From NCBI GenBank assembly GCA_902491895.1, contig CABUJH010000006.1:1-58029 (forward strand): a stretch of 58,029 nt of DNA, given 5' to 3'. Shown in pieces: positions 31,569-41,027 of the stretch. The notes under the pieces are model-generated. The model saw only the letters and a list, made by a program, of their open reading frames with translations, was not told the DNA's origin and did no database searches. The number at the start of each line of letters is the position of its first letter. Within the stretch, counting starts at the first letter, position 1. The translations under genes were made by a program, and so were the position numbers. Source of the DNA: an uncultured Collinsella sp. GTDB lineage: Bacteria > Actinomycetota > Coriobacteriia > Coriobacteriales > Coriobacteriaceae.

Positions 31569-32033
31569 ATGGCAGATCAGAAGCCGGTTGTCGGGATCAT
31601 CATGGGCTCCAAGTCCGATCTGGGCGTTATGGAAGGTTGCACCGCCGAGCTCGAGGCACTCGGTGTGCCCTATGAGCTCGTCATTGCGAGCGCACACCGC
31701 ACGCCGGCGAAGGTCCACGAGTGGGCCTCGACTGCCGCCGATCGCGGTATCAAAGTGATTATCGCCGCCGCCGGCAAGGCCGCTCACTTGGGTGGTGTCG
31801 TGGCTGCCTTTACGCCGCTGCCGGTTATCGGCGTGCCTATGAAGACGAGTGACCTGGGCGGTATGGATTCGCTGCTGTCGATGGTGCAGATGCCTTCGGG
31901 TGTGCCCGTGGCCTGCGTTGCCATCAACGGTGCCAAGAACGCCGCCATTTATGCCACGCAGATTCTGGGCGCATGCGACCCCGAGTACCGCAAGGTTATC
32001 GAGAAGATGAAGCAGGAGATGGCCGACGCCTAG
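31569..32033 (+). CDS. purE: N5-carboxyaminoimidazole ribonucleotide mutase
   Basis: 154 residues, class I PurE, which moves the carboxyl group of N5-CAIR to give CAIR in purine synthesis. The motifs VGIIMGSKSDL, ASAHRTP (catalytic His) and AAAGKAAHLGGVVA are all present. The ATG at 31569 has AGGAGG 9 bases upstream; a TTG two codons earlier is too close to it. PurK is not beside it. It is followed closely by a sortase gene, an unusual neighbour. Confidence 0.95.
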   Translation: MADQKPVVGIIMGSKSDLGVMEGCTAELEALGVPYELVIASAHRTPAKVHEWASTAADRGIKVIIAAAGKAAHLGGVVAAFTPLPVIGVPMKTSDLGGMDSLLSMVQMPSGVPVACVAINGAKNAAIYATQILGACDPEYRKVIEKMKQEMADA

Positions 32034-32068
32034 GCGTTCCGCCGTTTCGCCGCAGTATAAGGAGAGCC

Positions 32069-33067
32069 ATGTCCGACTATCAGGGAAAACGATTCAAGGC
32101 TTCTCAGATTCCCGATCCGTCGAAGCCGGGTGCTGCCCATGCGGCACAGCAGGGTCGGACATCCTCTCCTCAGCAGCCGCGCACGCCGCGCCCCGTGACA
32201 CCGGCGACGCATCGTCGACAGGACGCGCCGGCCGCATATCGACCTTCATCTTATAGCAATGCTAAGAAGCCGCCCCGGTCTTCATCGCATGCCGCGTCGT
32301 CGGATTACACCGAGCCGCCGCGCAAAAAGCGCCGCTCCGTTATTCCCATTCTGCTCATCATCATCGGCATCGGCCTAATCGTTGCCGCTGCCGCCATCTT
32401 TATCAACGCCCAGATTGGCTACAAGCAGGCGAGCGAGTCGTATCAAAAGATCGAAAAACAATATGTGAGCGACAAGGACGCCAGCGGCGTGCCGATTATC
32501 GACTTTGATGCACTTGCCCAGACGAATCCCGAGGTTGTGGGTTGGATTTACGCGCCCGGCACCAACATCAACTATCCCGTCGTGCAGACCAACAACAACT
32601 CCAAATACCTCAACACGCTGTTTGACGGTACGTCCAATGCATCGGGTGCGATCTTCTTGGACAGCGACGATACCGCGCCGGGCATGGTGGATCAGCAGAC
32701 CACGATCTACGGCCACCATATGAACGATGGGTCGATGTTCAACGTGATTTCGGACACCACCGACCAAGCGACGTTCGATAGCATCGAGTACGTGTATTAC
32801 ATCACGCGCGATGCAACGTATAAGCTGCGTCCGCTGGCGACCAAGGTCGTTGAGGATACGTACTCCAAGGCGCGCGCGACCAACTTTGAGGGCGACGACG
32901 GGCTCAAGAACTATCTGTCCGAGATGCTCGACGGTGCCTCTGCCGTGGCGAGCGATGCGGGCGATCGCGCCGCCTCGGCAACCAAGGTCGTAACGCTTGT
33001 GACCTGTCGTTCGTTATCGCTGAGCAACACACGTGCCGTCATGGTGCTCACGCCGGTCGAGGAATAG
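32069..33067 (+). CDS. Class B-type sortase
   Basis: 332 residues. A ~90-residue Pro/Ser/Lys-rich cytoplasmic tail precedes one transmembrane helix (IPILLIIIGIGLIVAAAAIFI, ~92-112) and an extracytoplasmic sortase domain. Catalytic residues are visible: His in YGHHMNDG (~216), Cys313 in TLVTC and Arg322. TLxTC and the domain length point to class B. Sortases join surface proteins to the cell wall or to each other. It sits between purE and a MoaE-like gene, 10-20 kb from all four candidate substrates in this window, so no dedicated substrate is evident. AAGGAG precedes the ATG. Confidence 0.88.
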   Translation: MSDYQGKRFKASQIPDPSKPGAAHAAQQGRTSSPQQPRTPRPVTPATHRRQDAPAAYRPSSYSNAKKPPRSSSHAASSDYTEPPRKKRRSVIPILLIIIGIGLIVAAAAIFINAQIGYKQASESYQKIEKQYVSDKDASGVPIIDFDALAQTNPEVVGWIYAPGTNINYPVVQTNNNSKYLNTLFDGTSNASGAIFLDSDDTAPGMVDQQTTIYGHHMNDGSMFNVISDTTDQATFDSIEYVYYITRDATYKLRPLATKVVEDTYSKARATNFEGDDGLKNYLSEMLDGASAVASDAGDRAASATKVVTLVTCRSLSLSNTRAVMVLTPVEE

Positions 33068-33103
33068 ATAATGGGCTACTCAATGACGGTGAAAGGGGAA
33101 ATG

Positions 33104-33520
33104 ATGCTCGAGAATGGCAAAACGATGCCTTCGGTTGATGCTTGGCTGCGCGAGGCCAAGGCCGATTCGTCGGCACCTGCGTGCGGTATGTATCTGACAC
33201 ATAACGGTGTGGTGCGCGCGACGCCCAAGGCCGAGGCGCGCGGTGTCGAGACCGATGGCGTGGCGCCGGGCCACAAGGTGGGCGGCATGGTGTTCGGCTT
33301 CGATGCTCAGAAAGTGCAGGCTGCTATCGAGGCCACGCGCGCGATGCCGGGTATCGGCTATGTGCGCGTGTGGCTGGCAAGCGGCGAGCTCGCCGTGGGC
33401 GACGACATCATGCTCGTGCTCATTGGCGGAGACATTCGCCCGCATGTGGTCGATGCGCTGCAGTCGCTCGTCGGCACCATCAAGAACGAGTGCGTGAGCG
33501 AGGTCGAGCGCGAGGCGTAA
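33104..33520 (+). CDS. MoaE-like molybdopterin synthase catalytic subunit homologue
   Basis: 138 residues from 33104 (AAAGGGG ends 5 bases before). Starts at 33071 and 33101 are also in frame. The sequence GMYLTHNGVVRATPKA, then PGIGYVRVWLASGELAVGDDIMLVLIGGD and a helix HVVDALQSLVGTIKNECVSEVE, resembles the MoaE fold and a shortened MoaE-like family found in anaerobes. True MoaE adds sulfur to molybdopterin together with MoaD. Neither MoaD nor other cofactor genes are nearby, so the assignment is by sequence resemblance only. It starts 36 bases after the sortase and probably shares its transcript. Confidence 0.6.
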   Translation: MLENGKTMPSVDAWLREAKADSSAPACGMYLTHNGVVRATPKAEARGVETDGVAPGHKVGGMVFGFDAQKVQAAIEATRAMPGIGYVRVWLASGELAVGDDIMLVLIGGDIRPHVVDALQSLVGTIKNECVSEVEREA

Positions 33521-33553
33521 GGCCTCGTCGGCAATCCGAGTCTGTCTATAGCG

Positions 33554-33594
33554 AAAGCCCGCCGGCAGTTCATGTAGATCTGCCAGCGGGCTTT
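33554..33594. terminator. Terminator between convergent genes
   Basis: AAAGCCCGCCGGCAG (33554-33568) pairs with CTGCCAGCGGGCTTT (33580-33594) with one mismatch. It lies between the ends of a plus-strand and a minus-strand gene and could serve both. Confidence 0.7.
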
Positions 33595-33626
33595 GATGTG
33601 TTGGAGCTATTTTGCTCTGGCGTTTG

Positions 33627-34856
33627 CTACACGCGTGTGGCGTCCTTGGGGCTCATGGTCATACTCTGAAAACGGTTCTCCATATATTCGTTATCGAAAT
33701 GCTTGTCATAGAACTGTGCGACGGGAATATTTCGAACGGTTCCGTTGACGCGCTGATACCAATAGTCGAGCGATTGCAACGTCATGACGCCGTCGATCAA
33801 CATGACGGCGGTCAGGATGACGGTAGCAGAGTAGCGGCGTTTCCATGGAATCATATTGATGAGCTTAAGCAGGCGCGGCAGCAAGACCTTGATCCAGATG
33901 AGGCCACCCAGGCCCCACATGCAGGCAAACGGCGTGCATGTGCGTCCCCCGGTCAATACCGCGATGGGATCGGGCATGCCGAATAGCCTAATGTGTGAAT
34001 AGCTCCACGACACCACGCCAAATGAGGTCTGCATAAACCAGCCTACAAACACCTCGAAAGCGCCGCCGATCAGGGCACTTACCAGGAAAATGATCAGAGG
34101 ATTCTTTTTATAGAAGCGGTTGAGCGCCATGGTCATGAGCACCGCGCCAAATCCGTAGATGGGGCTAAAGGGGCCAAATAGCATACCGGCACGGTCCTGA
34201 TAGACGCCGGGATCGACGACGACCATATGCCAGACTTCCTCGAGAATGAGACCTAACACGCTGCAGACGAAGAATACCCAGAACAGGTTGAAGTAGTTGA
34301 GCTTGATGTAGCCCTCGCCGGTTTCGTCGCGGCCGAGCATCCCCTCGGCGGCGGCATCGCGGTCGAGCATCTCTTGCAGACGGCGCTGCAGTTCGCGCTC
34401 CTGGCGTAGCGTGGGGTCGACGGTGGCCGACAGCGCAATGAGGATGACAAGCTGGACGGCGGGGCGCAGCAGGAAGGGTCCGATGCCCTGGAGCATCACG
34501 TCAACTAAAAGCTCCACGACGGTAAATGCGATGAGGACGTAAGACAGGCGGGCGGCATTGCGCCGCTGGTCCTTGATGAGGTCCAGGCCAAAGACGATCA
34601 AGATGATCGCGCTTGCCGCCGAGAGCATAATGCCGGCGACGATAAGGCCAACCGCGACCAGGGTGTTATCACCGAGCTTAGCGGCGACGTTGCCGTTAAT
34701 GAGTGCGGTGATGACCTGCCACATAAAGACGGCGACTGACGGGAGCGTGCCCACGCCAGATAGGGTGCACAGGACTGCGTAGACCTTGATGATAAGGGGG
34801 ACCTTCTTGGCCTCCGTGGTGCTGGGGACACTGGGGTCGAGTTGATTTCGATCCAT
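33627..34856 (-). CDS. Putative ABC-transporter type IV (CmpB-like) membrane protein
   Basis: 409 residues with about nine hydrophobic segments. The N-terminal half has four helices and a charged linker (RQERELQRRLQEMLDRDAAAEG). The C-terminal half carries AGMLFGPFSPIYGFGAVL, which matches the PF06541 family (putative ABC-transporter type IV). Function in this family is not established. AAAGG precedes the ATG on the minus strand. It is a single gene, divergent from purF across a ~300-bp gap that holds a short CTTGTAG/CTACAAG palindrome (34872-34889). Confidence 0.75.
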   Translation of the reverse strand: MDRNQLDPSVPSTTEAKKVPLIIKVYAVLCTLSGVGTLPSVAVFMWQVITALINGNVAAKLGDNTLVAVGLIVAGIMLSAASAIILIVFGLDLIKDQRRNAARLSYVLIAFTVVELLVDVMLQGIGPFLLRPAVQLVILIALSATVDPTLRQERELQRRLQEMLDRDAAAEGMLGRDETGEGYIKLNYFNLFWVFFVCSVLGLILEEVWHMVVVDPGVYQDRAGMLFGPFSPIYGFGAVLMTMALNRFYKKNPLIIFLVSALIGGAFEVFVGWFMQTSFGVVSWSYSHIRLFGMPDPIAVLTGGRTCTPFACMWGLGGLIWIKVLLPRLLKLINMIPWKRRYSATVILTAVMLIDGVMTLQSLDYWYQRVNGTVRNIPVAQFYDKHFDNEYMENRFQSMTMSPKDATRV

Positions 34857-35152
34857 ACGCTACCTTTCTCGTCTTGTAGTAGCCTACAAGGATACGCCGA
34901 CGACCAGCTAAAAGACAGGACGAACGTCCCAATTGCAACAATGTAGCCCCTAGCGCGGGCGAGACACGGCGCACGGGAAGTCTTCGAGGCCGTTGCCCCT
35001 GAGAGTGGACTACCCAATAAAATGTTTGGTCGCAAAACGGATAATAAGCTCGGTGGGCTTTTAAAAAGCGCTGCTCATGCGCTGGGGAGCGCGTCGCGCC
35101 GTGCGTATAATAAGGCGGGTAACGCCAAAATACGAGGCTCTGAGGGGATGCC

Positions 35153-36823
35153 ATGTCTCAAGAAACCATCCGCGCGGCCGAGCGCGCCGCGGGACAGGTG
35201 AACGCCATGTCGACGTATGATCCGGACTCCGACCAGCTGCATGAGGAATGCGGCGTTTTTGGTGTCTGGGCGCCCGATCGCGACGTGGCTCGACTGACGT
35301 ACTTTGGCCTGCGTGCACTGCAGCACCGTGGCCAAGAATCGGCGGGAATCGCCGTTGGTGACGGCGGTACGGTTATGGTCCGCAAGGATCTGGGCCTGCT
35401 CGACCGCGTGTTCTCCAATGCCGACTTGTCGACGCTCTCCGGTCAGCTGGCCGTGGGTCATGTGCGCTACGGCACCGCCGGCGCCAAGAGCTGGGAAGCC
35501 TCTCAGCCGCACCTCTCTACCATCAATAGCGTCATTATCGCGCTCGCGCACAACGGCACCCTCGTCAACACCGACGAGCTGCGTCGCCAGCTGATCGAGC
35601 TGGGCGTACCGTTCCTCTCCAACTCGGATTCCGAGGTCGCGACCAAACTCATCGGCTACTTTACTCAGCGTACAGGCCATCTGCGCGAGGGCATTCGCAA
35701 GACCATGGAGCTCGTGCGCGGCGGCTACGCCATGACGCTCATCAACGAGCAGGCGCTCTACGCATTCCGCGATCCGCATGGCATTCGCCCGCTGGTGCTG
35801 GGCAAGCTCGTGGACGAGGGCCTGGACCAGGCCGATGCCGCTTCCGTTTCGCAACTGCCGTCGCAAGACGACGCCGCGACGGTCGACGCTGCCACCCATG
35901 TCACGCGTGCCGGCGGCTGGGTCGTTGCCTCCGAGACCTGCGCGCTCGATATCGTGGGCGCCGAGTACGTCCGCGACGTCCGTCCCGGTGAGATTTTGCG
36001 CATCAGCGCCGAGGGCCTTGTGTCCGAGCAGGGCGTGCCTGCCGCCGAAGAGCCTGCTAACTGCATTTTTGAGCAGGTCTACTTTGCTCGCCCCGATTCC
36101 ATCATGAACGGCAAGAGCGTCTACGCCTGCCGTTATGACATGGGTCGTCAGCTGGCACATGAGGAGCCCGTCGAGGCCGACCTGGTCATCGGCGTGCCCG
36201 ACTCCGGCCTGCCGCCCGCGGAGGGCTATTCGCACGAGAGTGGCATTCCCTTTGGCGAGGGCCTCATCAAGAACCGCTATGTGGGCCGTACGTTTATCGA
36301 GCCTACGCAGGAGCTGCGTGCCATGGGCGTGCGTATGAAGCTCAACCCGCTGCGTGACAACATCGAGGGCAAGCGCCTGGTCGTCATCGACGACTCCATC
36401 GTGCGCGGCACCACCATGGTGCAGCTCGTCAAGATGCTGCGCAACGCCGGCGCCAAGGAGATTCATATCCGCATCAACTCGCCCGAGGTCATCTGGCCGT
36501 GCTTCTACGGTATCGATACCGACGTGCAGTCGCAGCTTATCAGCGCCAACAAGACGGTCGACGAGATTTGCGAGTATATCGGCGCCGATTCGCTGGCCTT
36601 CCTTTCGGTCGAGGGCCTGCTTAAGGTCATGCCCAAGGGCGGTTACTGCGATGCGTGCTTTACCGGCCGCTACCCCGTGGCGATTCCCGAGAGCTTTGGC
36701 CGCGACAAGTTCATGGAGGGCTTTAAGCCCCGCAACCTGGACAAGCCGCTGCACTTTGATGACGACGCCGTGGTCGAGAAATACGACGATCGCAGCTGGG
36801 AAGAGGAACACGGCGAGGCCTAA
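35153..36823 (+). CDS. purF: Amidophosphoribosyltransferase
   Basis: 556 residues; it makes phosphoribosylamine from PRPP and glutamine, the first committed purine step. A 32-residue N-terminal propeptide would be removed to expose Cys33 (HEEC-GVFG). The PRPP loop is VVIDDSIVRGTT. Four cysteines match the 4Fe-4S ligands of the B. subtilis-type enzyme: ANCIFEQ, PCFYG and the CDAC pair. It should therefore be oxygen-sensitive and subject to nucleotide feedback, as known for that type. TGAGGGGA lies before the ATG. purM and purN follow. Confidence 0.96.
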   Translation: MSQETIRAAERAAGQVNAMSTYDPDSDQLHEECGVFGVWAPDRDVARLTYFGLRALQHRGQESAGIAVGDGGTVMVRKDLGLLDRVFSNADLSTLSGQLAVGHVRYGTAGAKSWEASQPHLSTINSVIIALAHNGTLVNTDELRRQLIELGVPFLSNSDSEVATKLIGYFTQRTGHLREGIRKTMELVRGGYAMTLINEQALYAFRDPHGIRPLVLGKLVDEGLDQADAASVSQLPSQDDAATVDAATHVTRAGGWVVASETCALDIVGAEYVRDVRPGEILRISAEGLVSEQGVPAAEEPANCIFEQVYFARPDSIMNGKSVYACRYDMGRQLAHEEPVEADLVIGVPDSGLPPAEGYSHESGIPFGEGLIKNRYVGRTFIEPTQELRAMGVRMKLNPLRDNIEGKRLVVIDDSIVRGTTMVQLVKMLRNAGAKEIHIRINSPEVIWPCFYGIDTDVQSQLISANKTVDEICEYIGADSLAFLSVEGLLKVMPKGGYCDACFTGRYPVAIPESFGRDKFMEGFKPRNLDKPLHFDDDAVVEKYDDRSWEEEHGEA

Positions 36824-36862
36824 AACCTGCCAAAAATGGACAGGTTTATTTTGGTAGGTTTT
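36822..36862 (+). terminator. Hairpin after purF
   Basis: AAAACCTGCCAAAA (36822-36835) pairs with TTTTGGTAGGTTTT (36849-36862) through one wobble and starts at the purF stop. The stem itself is A/T-flanked, so it may be a bidirectional or partial terminator before purM. Confidence 0.6.
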
Positions 36863-36979
36863 ACCTGCTGTTTTGTTGATATGACGGCGCGCGTTGTTAT
36901 GGCGCGCGCCGAAATGAACGCAACTATGAGCACCGTTTGGCGCCCGGGCGGCGGACGGTAGTGGGAGAGGAAGGCTCAG

Positions 36980-38083
36980 ATGAGCGACAGCAAGCATGTG
37001 ACGTATGAGGATGCCGGCGTCGATACCGCCGAGGGCGGCCGCGCCGTTGACGCTATTAAGCAGATGGTTAAGGACACCAACCGTCCCGAGGTCATCGGCG
37101 GCATCGGTGGCTTTGGTGGCCTGTTCTCGGCTGCCGCGCTTAAGGATATGGAAGACCCGATTCTGATTAGCGGTACCGACGGCGTGGGCACCAAGCTCGT
37201 GCTCGCCCAGATCATGGACCGTCACGAGACGGTGGGCCAGGACCTGGTTGCTATGTGCGTCAACGACATTCTGGCTTCGGGTGCCGAGCCGCTGTTCTTC
37301 CTGGACTACGTTGCCATCGGCCACATCGAGGCCGAGCACATGGCAAAGATCATCAAGGGTGTGGCCGACGGCTGCAAGCTCGCGGGCTGCGCGCTCGTGG
37401 GCGGCGAGATGGCCGAGCACCCCGGCGTCATGGCTCCTGCCGACTACGACCTTGCCGGATTTACCGTGGGCGTCGTCGACCGTCCCAAGATGCTCGACCC
37501 TGCGAACGTCCGCCCCGGCGACGTGATCCTGGGCCTGCCTTCCACCGGCGTGCACTCCAACGGCTACTCGCTCGTGCGTAAGGTCATTGGCGTCGACGGT
37601 ATTAAGCCGGGCACGCCCGAGGCCGCCGCTAAGGCCGAGGAGCTGAGCCGTCCGCTCGAGGAACTCGGCGGCGCATCGCTGGCAGACGCCCTGTTGGCCC
37701 CCACGCGCATCTATGTCAAGCCGATTCTGGAGCTGCTGCGCGGTGGCGCTCCGGTGCACGCCATCGCCCACATCACCGGCGGCGGCATCACCGAGAACCT
37801 CAACCGCGCGCTCGCCGACGACGTCGACGCCGTGGTCACCCGCAACGGCGCCGAGATGGGTTGGGACGTTCCGCCCGTCATCACCTACGTGTCGCGCCAG
37901 GCCGAGCTCGCGCCCAACGAGGCATGCAAGACCTTCAACATGGGCGTTGGCCTGTGCCTGATCGTCGCCCCCGAGGACGAGGCTGCCGTGACCGAGGCCC
38001 TGGTCGCGCTGGGCGAGAAGCCGTTCCGCGTGGGCGAGTGCGTCGAGGGCTCCGGTAAGGTCGTGTACTCCGATGAGCGCTAA
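36980..38083 (+). CDS. purM: Phosphoribosylformylglycinamidine cyclo-ligase
   Basis: 367 residues. AIR synthetase closes the imidazole ring of the purine precursor using ATP. The PurM pattern is clear: VTYEDAGVDTAEGGRAVD, the DGVGTKL motif, and LVGGEMAEHPGVM. The C-terminal GVGLCLIV is also typical. GAGAGGAAGG precedes the ATG. The stop overlaps the purN start by 11 bases, so translation is coupled. Confidence 0.97.
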   Translation: MSDSKHVTYEDAGVDTAEGGRAVDAIKQMVKDTNRPEVIGGIGGFGGLFSAAALKDMEDPILISGTDGVGTKLVLAQIMDRHETVGQDLVAMCVNDILASGAEPLFFLDYVAIGHIEAEHMAKIIKGVADGCKLAGCALVGGEMAEHPGVMAPADYDLAGFTVGVVDRPKMLDPANVRPGDVILGLPSTGVHSNGYSLVRKVIGVDGIKPGTPEAAAKAEELSRPLEELGGASLADALLAPTRIYVKPILELLRGGAPVHAIAHITGGGITENLNRALADDVDAVVTRNGAEMGWDVPPVITYVSRQAELAPNEACKTFNMGVGLCLIVAPEDEAAVTEALVALGEKPFRVGECVEGSGKVVYSDER

Positions 38084-38771
38084 CGAGCAGATGGCTGCTG
38101 CCGCGAGCCTGGGCTTTGTGCCCTACACCCGTCCGACCGGCACCGATACGGCCGAGCCGCTCAAGATCGGTGTGCTCATCAGCGGTTCGGGTACCAACCT
38201 GCAGGCGCTGATCGATCTGATCGCCGCCGGCAAGCTCAACGCTTCGATTGAGCTTGTGGTGTCGAGCCGTCCTTCGGCTAAGGGTTTGCAGCGCGCTGAG
38301 CGCGCGGGCATCCAGACGCTCACGCTGTCCAAGGATGTCTATGCCGACCCCATCGCCGCCGACGAGATCATCGCGCACGAGCTGCTCGAGCGCGGCTGCG
38401 AATATGTGGTCATGGCCGGTTACATGCGCATGGTGCACACGCCGCTGCTGGCGGCGTTTCCCAACCGCGTGGTCAACTTGCATCCGGCACTGCTGCCGAG
38501 CTTTACCGGCGCGCATGCGATCGACGATGCCTTTGCGCGCGGCGTCAAGGTAACCGGTGTGACCGTGCACTTTGCCAACGAGATCTACGACAACGGCCCC
38601 ATCATCGCCCAGCGCGCGCTGGCTGTCGAGGAAGGTTGGGATGTCGACACGCTCGAGGAGCACATCCACGCGATTGAGCACGTGCTGTATCCCGAGGTCG
38701 TGCAAATGCTCGCCGACGGCCGCGTCCACGTGCTGGAGAGCGGCAAGGTCGCCGTGGATCCTGTGAAATAA
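38073..38771 (+). CDS. purN: Phosphoribosylglycinamide formyltransferase
   Basis: 232 residues. It transfers a formyl group from 10-formyl-THF to GAR. The folate-dependent transformylase motifs GVLISGSGTNLQAL, catalytic Asn-His in NLHPALLPSF and the Asp in IYDNGPIIAQ are intact. About 28 residues precede the usual N-terminus. The ATG lies inside the end of purM, 11 bases overlapping, without an obvious separate ribosome site. It completes a purF-purM-purN group and is followed by a terminator. Confidence 0.96.
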   Translation: MSANEQMAAAASLGFVPYTRPTGTDTAEPLKIGVLISGSGTNLQALIDLIAAGKLNASIELVVSSRPSAKGLQRAERAGIQTLTLSKDVYADPIAADEIIAHELLERGCEYVVMAGYMRMVHTPLLAAFPNRVVNLHPALLPSFTGAHAIDDAFARGVKVTGVTVHFANEIYDNGPIIAQRALAVEEGWDVDTLEEHIHAIEHVLYPEVVQMLADGRVHVLESGKVAVDPVK

Positions 38772-38783
38772 TTACCCGCTTGT

Positions 38784-38825
38784 AAAGGCGGTTAGGCATA
38801 TCGAAGACGCCTAACCGCCTTTTTT
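38784..38825 (+). terminator. Terminator of the purF-purM-purN group
   Basis: AAGGCGGTTAGGC pairs with GCCTAACCGCCTT, followed by a T run. A long perfect stem. Confidence 0.88.
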
Positions 38826-39046
38826 ATTGCGCTTTATGCTGCTTGATTTAGCTGGAATTGAATAGGCTGCTCTTCTTGCCTGTCAATTACAGTAGTCGAC
38901 TCTCATGTGGAATGCCGAGCTTCCGGCATGAGATTATCTGGGAAAACGACCAGAAAACTTGGCATTCGGCTTCAAATTGCGCATAATTCTATTTATCATC
39001 TATTTAACATTTTGTTATCAAAAATGAGCGCAAGGAGGCTGGCTCA

Positions 39047-40513
39047 ATGGGTGAAGCAGATGGCATGGAGCTGATTTATTCACTCGTCGGTTATCCTGAT
39101 GAAACCGAGTGGCTTGAATTTAAAGAAGGCAATAGCGATCCCGTTAGAACGGGGCGTGACATCTCGGCGCTTGCCAATGCTGCCGCTTACTGCGGCCGCG
39201 CATATGCCTATAAGATCTGGGGCGTGAGCGACGGTACGCATGAGCTTGTGGGCACCCAGTTCAACCCATATCACGCAAAGGGTAAGGGAAACCAAGAGCT
39301 TTTGATGTGGCTCAAGCTTGCGCTCTCAAACAATGCGAATTACGAGTTTGCGGTTATTGATCATGAGACAAAGCACTTTGTGGTGTTGAAAGTGCACGCC
39401 GCGAGCGCTCAGCCGGTCTATTTTGATAAGACAGCCTACATTCGAGAGGGCTCTTCGACGGCAGAACTGGTTCCCGGTAGTGCACGAGAGGCGGAGCTGT
39501 GGCGTCGCTTACAGTCAGGGAACGCGGAGCTCGCTGTAGTTGAGAGAGATCTGACATCTCGAGAGGTCGCCGAAATACTAGATGTTGATGCGTATTTTGA
39601 GTTGTGCAGATTGAGAAGACCTGTCGATTTGGACGGAGTGATGCTTGCTCTTTGTGAACAAGAGCTGATTCGTCGTCAAGATAACGGCCGATATAGTGTG
39701 ACGCGCTTGGGAATGCTTCTGGTGGGAAAAAAGCTCTCTCGCTACCCGGAGCTCAGGAAACGCATGCTGCGAATCGTGCGATATGCGGGAAAAGGCAGTT
39801 TTGACATTGTCGGGGATACTGAAATCGACAAGGGCTACGCTTTGGCGCTTCCACAGGCTGAACAGCTGGTCATGTCGATGATTCCGGCTGTTGAGGCACT
39901 GGATGGCGCATTTCGACGTATTCAGACGGCTTATCCTCAAAGGGCGATTCGCGAGTTACTATCAAACGCCGTGATTCATCAAGACATTGCTGACAATACG
40001 GCGGGGCCTCTTGTTGCGATTTACGACAATCGCATTGAGTTCTCTAATCCCGGGACAACGCTTATTCCGGCAGAACGAGTGCTCAACGCCCAGCCGAAAA
40101 CGCGAAATTCGATGATAGCGTCCCTCATGCGCCAAATGGATCTTTGCGAAGAAGGCGGTACAGGCTGGGATTTAATCGTAGATTCGCTCGAAAAAGCCGG
40201 CATGCCTTCACCGGTTATCAAGAGTGAGGGCGGGCTGGGAACGCTCGTGACGCTCTATTGCGACTGTCCGTATACTCGAATGAAAAAAAGTGAGCGAAAA
40301 AACGCCGTGTACTGGCATGCCTGTCTTTTGTATGCCCAAGGTGAGTCGATGAGCAATCAGTCGCTGCGAGAGCGTTTTGGACTTTCCGATGAAAAGAAAA
40401 ACACGGTGGCGATGTCTCGTCTAATCAAAGAGTGCCTGGAAGAGGCATTGATAAAGGAAGAGGACGAGGACGCGGGTTCCAAATACAAAAGGTATATTCC
40501 GTATTGGGCCTAA
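39047..40513 (+). CDS. Schlafen AlbA_2-domain protein with C-terminal ATPase-like domain
   Basis: 488 residues. The N-terminal ~130 residues match the Schlafen AlbA_2 domain (ETEWLEFKEGN, ISALANAAAYCG, WGVSDGTHELVGT). The middle and C-terminal parts resemble the HATPase_c_4/divergent AAA group (PQRAIRELLSNAVIHQDI, YDNRIEFSNPG, EEGGTGWDLIVDSLE). Proteins of this layout are widespread, often in variable regions, and are variously annotated as transcriptional regulators or helicase-like; the function is unknown. Base composition of the gene and the 270 bases upstream is clearly AT-richer than the flanks, consistent with transfer. AAGGAGG lies 8 bases before the ATG. Confidence 0.8.
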   Translation: MGEADGMELIYSLVGYPDETEWLEFKEGNSDPVRTGRDISALANAAAYCGRAYAYKIWGVSDGTHELVGTQFNPYHAKGKGNQELLMWLKLALSNNANYEFAVIDHETKHFVVLKVHAASAQPVYFDKTAYIREGSSTAELVPGSAREAELWRRLQSGNAELAVVERDLTSREVAEILDVDAYFELCRLRRPVDLDGVMLALCEQELIRRQDNGRYSVTRLGMLLVGKKLSRYPELRKRMLRIVRYAGKGSFDIVGDTEIDKGYALALPQAEQLVMSMIPAVEALDGAFRRIQTAYPQRAIRELLSNAVIHQDIADNTAGPLVAIYDNRIEFSNPGTTLIPAERVLNAQPKTRNSMIASLMRQMDLCEEGGTGWDLIVDSLEKAGMPSPVIKSEGGLGTLVTLYCDCPYTRMKKSERKNAVYWHACLLYAQGESMSNQSLRERFGLSDEKKNTVAMSRLIKECLEEALIKEEDEDAGSKYKRYIPYWA

Positions 40514-40543
40514 AGACAGGGAATGAAAAGAAGGAGGCGGCTT

Positions 40544-41011
40544 ATGTCTGGTAATAACGAAGCGCTGTTTACGCCTGAGTTGGTGTTTTTTGATTGGGAG
40601 TGTGCGACGCCGGATGAGGTGTTCGCGCGGCTTGAGGGCGAGCTTGCACCACATGGCTACATTGCATCCGGTTGGCTCGATGCCGTCCGCACGCGCGAGG
40701 ATGCCTATCCCACGGGTCTCGCTATGCCGGCGGCAAACATTGCCATTCCGCATACCGATCCGGGGTTTGTGGCCAAGCCCTATATCGCGGTGGTGAAGCC
40801 CGCCGCGCCCGTGACATTTAACGCTATGGCTGGCATGGGCGCTCCGGTGCCGGCGCAGATCGTCATCAATCTGGGCATCGCCGAGCCGGGCGGCCAGGTC
40901 GAGGCCCTGCAGGCACTCATGAACATCTTTATGGGCGCCGATGCCGCAGCCGACGTGCTCGGCCAGACCACGCCCCAGGGCATGGTCGACGCCATCCGCC
41001 GCCACTTCTAA
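40544..41011 (+). CDS. PTS system EIIA component, mannitol/fructose/galactitol type
   Basis: 155 residues, with the phosphorylated histidine at His70 in IAIPHTDPGF, the EIIA type-2 signature. EIIA passes phosphate from HPr to EIIB during sugar uptake. The segment VTFNAMAGMGAPVPAQIVINLGI suggests the galactitol-like subgroup. No EIIB, EIIC or sugar enzyme gene lies beside it, so it is an orphan and could be regulatory. AAGGAGG precedes the ATG at 40544; seven codons upstream in frame are excluded on that basis. Confidence 0.82.
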   Translation: MSGNNEALFTPELVFFDWECATPDEVFARLEGELAPHGYIASGWLDAVRTREDAYPTGLAMPAANIAIPHTDPGFVAKPYIAVVKPAAPVTFNAMAGMGAPVPAQIVINLGIAEPGGQVEALQALMNIFMGADAAADVLGQTTPQGMVDAIRRHF

Positions 41012-41027
41012 GGTGGGGCTGAGTCGG

